A model generated the notes under the pieces. It searched no databases, had not been told where the DNA came from, and saw only the letters and a list, made by a program, of their open reading frames with translations. From Hibiscus mutabilis (Eukaryota; Streptophyta; Magnoliopsida; Malvales; Malvaceae), in the NCBI GenBank assembly GCA_019671005.1, contig CM033718.1, positions 25,548,014 to 25,612,013 on the forward strand: DNA of 64,000 nucleotides. Direction: 5' to 3'. The position numbers and the translations under genes were made by a program. Of the stretch, positions 58,082 to 64,000 are shown piece by piece; within the stretch, counting starts at the first letter, position 1; every line of letters starts with the position of its first letter.

Positions 58082-61000
58082 CTACCCGAATAGGTGAGGG
58101 TATTGCTTCTGCATTGTTTCTTTTGGCTCCCACATTGCTTCTTCAACCGAATGACTCCTCCAAAGGACTTTCACTACGGATACAGATTTATTCCGAAGCC
58201 TCTTGACTTATCGTGCGAGGATCTGTACTGGTTCTTCCTCGTATGTCAGATTGGACTGAATTTCCACAGACTCTGACTCGATCACGTGGGAAGGGTCTAA
58301 TCAGTATTTCCATAGCATAGACACGTGAAAAAATTATAGATTCGGCTTAACTCCTTGGAGAGACCTAGTCGGTAAGCAACATGTCCAACTTTCTCGATCA
58401 CCTTAAATGGGCCTATGAAAGGAGGGCTTAGTTTTCCCTTTTTGCCAAAATGAAGGATCTTCTTCCACGGAGACACCTTAAGGAAGGCTTTCTTGCCCAC
58501 ATCATACTGAATGTCCCTCCTTTTCAAATCTGCGTAAGCTTTCTGTCGATCGAACACAGCTTTGAGTCGATCACAAATGATGGTTACCCTTTCTTCAGTT
58601 TCTCGAAGTAAGTGGGGCCCTAGCACCTTGCCTTCACCAAGCTCGGTCCAACAAATAGGGCTTAAACATTTTCTTCCATAAAGAGCTTCATAAGGGGCCA
58701 TTTTAATCAAAGTTTGGTAACTATTTTTGTATGCAAACTCCACCAATAGCATGGATTTCTCCCACGTATTTTTGAAATCGATAACACAGGCTCGTAGTAT
58801 ATCTTCCAGAATTTGAATACCCCTTTCAGATTGACCATCGATTTGAGGGTGGAAAGCAGTACTTAAGTGCACTCGAGTTACCAATGCCTCTTGTAGGGTT
58901 CTCTAAAACCGAGATGCAAAACGTGGATCACGGTCGAAAATGATGGACACAGGAACTCCATGCAAACGGATAACTTCACGAATGTACAACTCAGCAAGTT
59001 TAGGCAAGCTGAAGTCCATTATTACCAGAATAAAATGAGCAGACTTGGTGAATCTATCCACAATGACCCAAATAGCATCATTTTTTCTTTGGTGTCAATG
59101 GTAGACCGCTTATGAAATCCATCGTATTACGCTCTCATTTCCACTGTGGAAGCTCGATGGGTTGTAAGAGACCAGTGGGCACCTTGTGCTCGGCTTTAAC
59201 CCGTTAGTAGGTTAAACACCTAGCCACAAAGTCCGTAATTTCATCTTTTAAGTCTTTGTACATCTTGATAGCTCCAGGATGAATAGAAAAAGGGCTCGAA
59301 TGAGCTTCACTCAGAATTTGATTCCGAAGATCTTCATCATCGGGAACACATATGCGGTTAAGGAAACATAATAGGCCTTCAGAATTTATAGCAAAATCGG
59401 GATCTGAATTATCTTTGATCTTGGCAATGATAGGTCGCAACTCCTCATCAGATTCTTGGAGTGCTTTGATTTGAGACACAATGGTTGAATGAATTCTTAA
59501 CTCGGCTAGCAATTTATCATGCTTCTTGAGCTGAAAGTGAACATTCAAGCATTTCAAGCAAGAAGTGGGTTTCTGGCTAAGAGCATCAGCCACCATATTG
59601 GCTTTACCGGGGTGATAGTCAATAACTAGATCATAATCCTTCAACAATTCCATCCATCGGTGCTGACAAAGATTTAACTCTTTCTGAGCTAGGAGGTACT
59701 TCAAACTGTTGTGGTCAGTGTATAGGTAACACTTCTCACCATAAAGATAATGCGACCAAATCTTCAAAGCGAACACAACTGCAGTGAGTTCTAGATAATG
59801 AGTCAGATAATTTAGCTCATGAGGCTTGAGTTGACGTGAGGCAAAAGCTATGACTTTGCCTTCTTGCATCAGAACACAACCTAACCCCAGGTGGGACGCA
59901 TCATTGTACACGGTGAAATCTTTGTCTGACTCGGGTTGTACCAAGACAGGGGCATGAGTGAGGACTTGCTTGAGTTGATCGAAGCTCCTTTGCTAGTCCT
60001 CAGTCCACAGGAAAGGAGTGTCTTTGCGGAGAAGCTTCGTCAAGGGTGCAGCAATCAAAGAGAATCCATTAATGAATCTGCGGTAGTAGCCTGCAAGGCC
60101 TAGAAAACTACGAACTTCTCCCACATTCTTCGGAGGGATCCAATCAAGAATTATTTGAATCTTCCTTGGGTCCACTTGAATTCCCGCAGAAGAGATTACA
60201 TGGCCAAGAATGGATACTTCAGACATCCAAAATTCACATTTACTGAACTTGGCATAGAGCTGTTTCTCCCGAAGGGTCTAAAGCACGACTCAAAGATGTT
60301 CTTTATGAGAAACAGAGTCTTTAGAATAGATCAGAATGTCGTCTATAAAGACAACCACAAACTTATCGAGATAGGGCCAGAATACACGATTCATTAGATC
60401 CATAAAGGCTGCAGGTGCATTCGTGAGCCCAAAAGGCATCACTAGAAATTCATAGTGACCATATCTAGTCCGAAAGGCAGTATTTGGAACATCGGACTTC
60501 TTTACCAGCATTTGGTAGTATCCAGATCGAAGATCTATCTTGGAGAAGAAAAAAGCATCTTTCAACTGATCAAAGAGGTCATAGATCCTCGGAAGTGGGT
60601 ACTTGTTCTTGATCGTGACTTTATTCAACTGACGATAGTCAATGCATAGTCGCATCGATCCATCATTCTTCTTGACAAACAAGACCGGTGCTCCCCAGGG
60701 TGAAGAATTCAGTCAAATAAACCCCTTATATTAGAGGTCTTGGATTTGAGCTTTTAACTCCTTTAACTCTACCAGAGCTATTATATATGGAGTAATAGAG
60801 TCTGGTGTAGTCCCCGGTTGCACTTCGATTCTGAATTCTACTTCTCGGGTCGGAGGGATTCTTGGAAGTTTATCGGGAAATACATTAGGGAATTCTTTCA
60901 CCACCGGTACGTTTTTGAGTTTTGGATCCTCTTTAGACTCTATAGCATATATGATAGCTTCACTAGGCTTATGTTTGGTTTTCATCATGGTTATGCTTTC

Positions 61001-61345
61001 TTTACCGTGTCCACGGAGGTATAACTTATTTTTTGAGCAATCTACCCAGGCTTGATGTTCAGCTAACCAATCAAGGCCTAGGATAAGATCAAACTTACGG
61101 AAAGGCAAGGCCATCAAATTGGTCGAGAATGGGATCCCTTGGATCCTCAGAGGACAAAGTTTACAGATCAACCGTACAACCACACTATCTTCTAGTAGGT
61201 TAGAGACAACTATCTCAGAAGCAATGGGTCCAGATTCTAGGGCATACTTTTCAATCAACGGTTCACTAATGAAGGAATACGTAGAGCCTAGATCTATCAA
61301 AGCATAAACAAGATCAGAACATAATTCTACCATACCTGCAATCAC
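58082..61345 (-). pseudogene. Chromovirus (Tekay/Del-like) pol: protease, RT, RNase H, integrase, chromodomain-like tail (broken)
   Basis: Minus-strand order: protease (61345-60731; ALIDLGSTYSFIS, where the usual DSG/DTG is DLG, and GLDWL); reverse transcriptase (60682-60290, 60226-59993; RLCIDYRQLN, SKIDLRSGYYQ, FGLTNAPAAFMDLMNR and the active-site FIDDILIYS); RNase H (59944-59204; FTVYNDASHLGLGCVLMQ, LYTDHNSLKYL, GKANMVADALS). Integrase follows, with the zinc finger and catalytic VDRFTKSAHF, FDRDPRF and QSERGIQ. A stop interrupts between CLTY and RVKAEH where CAA is expected, and more breaks follow. 58884-58297 encodes the C-terminal integrase (LVEFAYKNSYQ, GRKCLSPICW), and a decayed VKVLWRSHSVEEAMWE chromodomain-like tail ends near 58082. 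Confidence 0.85.
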
Positions 61346-61961
61346 ATCAGGATCATCCTCTTGTTCTTGACCTCAAACATGATACATCTGGGCTGAGGTT
61401 TGAGGATCACGTCCAGCTGAGGGAGTGTTGGTGTTGCGAGGTCTTCCTGCTAATCTAGACTGCACTTGTTTTGCTCCTCTTCCCTTATTAGGGTTGTTCT
61501 GAGAAGCCACGAAGGTAGGGGCATTAGGATTCTACGAGCATTGCTTGATAAAGTGGCCAGATTCACCTCAAAGATAACAAGACCCATACTATCTACGACA
61601 TTGTCCAAGATGTCTCTTCTAACAAAATTTGCAAATAGGAATCAGGGAACTTCTCCCAGAACCGCCCGTATTATCAACTAAAGCTGTATGAGTAACAAAT
61701 GTCCTCAGAGTTTGGGATTGTAGTGCATATCCCGTCTTTGGCAGCTTCAGAAAAGTGGCAGACTTCTGGTCTCACTGTCTACCCTTCATTTGCGATGTAG
61801 GAGGCTTGGAATCGTCTCAGAACCTCTTATCAGTTTTGGCTAGTTTTCCCTTCCTTCTTTCATATACCTTCTAAGAGGCTTCAGTAGTAATCGCTCGGTT
61901 AACTAGAGTCTGAAAATCCTCTATCTCTAAAGCAGTAAAGAGAGGACGTAGTTCATCACAA
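61346..61961 (-). pseudogene. Gag C-terminal region of the minus-strand chromovirus, 5'-truncated
   Basis: Minus-strand translation in changing frames gives CDELRPLFTALEIEDFQTLV (gag helix region) and a zinc-knuckle area (ICKFC, GQC, then CYL.GESGHFIKQC). It is continuous with the protease start. The homology stops at 61961, where plus-strand pol sequence of another element begins; the 5' LTR and most of gag are missing. Confidence 0.65.
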
Positions 61962-64000
61962 AGGCTATTATAGGAGATTCGTTAAAGGATTCTCTATAAT
62001 AGCAGATCCATTGACTAAGATATTGAGAAAATAAGCCCCTTTTGTTTGGACCGAGGAACAACAAAGAAGCTTTGATCAATTGAAGCAAGTGCTAACCCAT
62101 GCACCGGTTCTAACCCAACCTGAGTCTAGAAAAGACTACACGGTTTATAGTAATACTTCGCATCTCGGGTTTGGATGTATACTAATGCAAGAAGGCAAGG
62201 TCATTGCCTATGCGTCAAGGAAACTAAAGCCACATGAGATGAATTGTCCTACTCACGATCTAGAGTTGTCTGTAGTTATCTTTGCATTGAAAATCTGGAG
62301 ACATTATCTCTACGGATGAAAATGCTATCTCTTCACCGACCATAAAAGTCTCAAGTACCTTTTGTCATAGAAGGAGTTGAATCTTCGACAAAAGATATGG
62401 ATGGAACTCCTTAAACATTATGATCTAATCATCTATTACCATCTGAGCAAGGCCAACGTTGTAGCCGCAAGCCACTACCTGGTAAGTGTTGTTATTGATC
62501 ATTAAATGTAGATACATTGATTGGCATGTCGACTCATTGTAAGGTTATTATGTTATAGCTCCTTGAGCTCTCAATTCTCACTTTCATCTTCGGAAGCATC
62601 ATTGTTTCGTAGCTGAACTCTAAGTTCAGTCTACCATCGTATCGAGAATCTAAGCATTACAAGGGCAAGATCCTGAACTTCAATCCATTGTTTCCAAGCT
62701 ATAGGATAATCCTGATTTCAAGATAAATTTTGAAGGACTTGTGTTTTCGTGAATGAATCTATATACCCAAAGATACATCCCTTCCTACTGACATTCTCAA
62801 AGAAGCCCAATCAAGCATTTTTTCTGTTCACCCCGGTTCTGTAAATATGTACAAGGACCTTCGAGGGTTATATTAGTGGTCAGGTATGAAGCAAGCTATA
62901 GTTAAGTTTGTATCCAAGTGCCTTACGTGTCAGCGAGTTAAAGCTAAACATCGTGTTCCTACCTGCTTATTGTAGCCCATCGATCTACCGTAATGGAAGT
63001 GGGAGAAGATCACTATGGACTTTGTTAGTGGTCTACCGTTAAATCCTGCTAAACATAATGCTATTTGGGTCATTGTAGATCGTCTGACCAAGTCAGCCCA
63101 TTTCTTTTCGATTCGGATGGACTACGGTCTTCCTAAGCTAGCTGACTTGTATATCAAGAAAGTTATTCGACTCCATGGAGTACCTCAGCCTATCATTTAA
63201 GATCGAGATCTATGATTTGCAACTCGGTTTCAGAAGTCGTTACAAGGAGATTTAGGCACTAGAATCAATCTTAGCACTGCTTTTTACCCTCAATCTGATG
63301 GCTAGTCAGAAAGGGTAATTCAAGTATCGGAAGACATGCTTCGAGCGTGTATCATTGATTTTGGAAGCTCTTGGGAGAAATCCCTACCCCTTATTGAGTT
63401 TGCCTACAACAATAGTTATCAAGATTCCATTAAGATGGCACCTTATGAAGCGTTGTCTGGTAGACGATGCAAAACTCCATTGTGTTGGTCTGAACTCGGT
63501 AAAGGGAAGATGTTGGGCCCTGACTTACTTTAGGAAACTGAGGATCGAGTTACCACCATCTATGAACAATTGAAAGCTACCTTTGACCGACAAAAAGGCT
63601 ATGCTTATCTTATGCGAAGGGATATACAATATGAAGTTGGTGGAAAAGCCTTCCTTAAAGTCTTACCGTGGAAGAAAGTTTTGAGATTTGGCAAAAAGGG
63701 GAAATTGAGTCCCTGATTTATTGGACCTTTTGAGGTTATTGAGAAAGTTGTCCCTGTGGCTTATCGCTTATCGTTGCCCTCAGAACTTAGTAAGATCCAT
63801 GATGTGTTTCACGTATCAATGCTCCAAAAGTATCATTCTATCCCTTTGTATATCATTGAACCTGAATCAATGGAAATTTGATCAAATTTATCCTATGAGG
63901 AAGAACCAGTTCAGATTCTTGCAAGGGAAGTCAAGAGACTTTGCAACAAGCCCATTCCCTTAGTTAAAGTGCTTTGGAGGAGCCATTCCGTGGAAGAAGC
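61962..64000 (+). pseudogene. Plus-strand chromovirus pol fragment (RT end, RNase H, integrase), runs off the window
   Basis: The fragment starts abruptly with YYRRFVKGFSIIADPLTKIL (end of RT). RNase H follows (TQPESRKDYTVYSNTSHLGF; the catalytic D in NDAS is N here). Then come the integrase zinc finger (HPGSVNMYKDLR, CLTCQR) and core (VDRLTKSAHF, DRDL, SERVIQ), with tail phrases FGKKGKLSP, GPFEVIEKVV, HDVFHVSML and KVLWRSHSVEEA. Many stops are visible (for example after HYLYG, ISYHL and PQPII). It belongs to the same Tekay/Del-like group as the minus-strand element but is a separate copy. Confidence 0.8.

Overview
The window is nuclear DNA from a flowering plant, almost certainly a eudicot. 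The evidence is GT-AG introns in AT-rich DNA, a plant SEC14/nodulin-type lipid-transfer gene, a RADIALIS-type MYB gene and a dense load of plant transposons. The mix of plant-mobile-domain MULE, Tat/Ogre-type Ty3 elements and Tekay/Del-like chromoviruses reminds me of Malvaceae such as cotton, but that is an impression and was not tested by any search.

Only two convincing host genes are present. At 1374-5168 (+) a 15-exon gene encodes an SFH-type (SEC14-nodulin) phosphatidylinositol/phosphatidylcholine transfer protein of about 594 residues. The splice model keeps phase throughout, with one GC-AG intron. At 34442-34672 (+) a single-exon gene encodes a 76-residue RADIALIS-like SANT/MYB protein. 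A degenerate intron-less copy of 40S ribosomal protein SA (about 37881-38294, -) is a processed pseudogene.

From 5.2 to 8.2 kb the DNA is AT-rich and holds a tRNA-derived SINE candidate and two small inverted-repeat elements with telomere-like heptamers. From 8213 to 19304 lies a Mutator-like element (MULE) with about 200-bp terminal inverted repeats and an exact 9-bp target duplication, GGTAAATGA. It carries a plant mobile domain (PMD) joined to the C-terminal part of a MURA transposase, including SWIM and CCHC zinc motifs, and many roughly 30-nt imperfect palindromes. A 4.8-kb tandem duplication (10177-14975 and 14976-about 19810) copies the right half of the MULE plus about 0.5 kb of flank. 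This is the most unusual structure in the window.

From 19.8 to 28.2 kb there are old LTR-retrotransposon remains of Tat/Ogre style, with a polypurine tract, long LTRs and several tandem repeats. They abut a LINE-type RNase H fragment at 28.2-28.7 kb. The interval 28.7-39.6 kb is the most gene-like part: the RADIALIS-like gene, a hAT element with 8-bp duplications, a fold-back element, a MULE-type MITE with 9-bp duplications, an unassigned acidic/lysine-rich ORF and the RPSA pseudogene.

From 39.6 kb to the end the DNA is nested retrotransposons. A Ty3-type LTR is interrupted by a 2.9-kb solo LTR. Next comes a Tat/Ogre series arranged LTR - pol-less interior - rearranged LTR - decayed pol with a second (archaeal-type) RNase H - partial LTR. 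A minus-strand chromovirus is inserted in that last LTR, and it abuts a plus-strand chromovirus fragment that runs off the window. All retrotransposon genes carry stops, frameshifts or deletions, so none looks autonomous.
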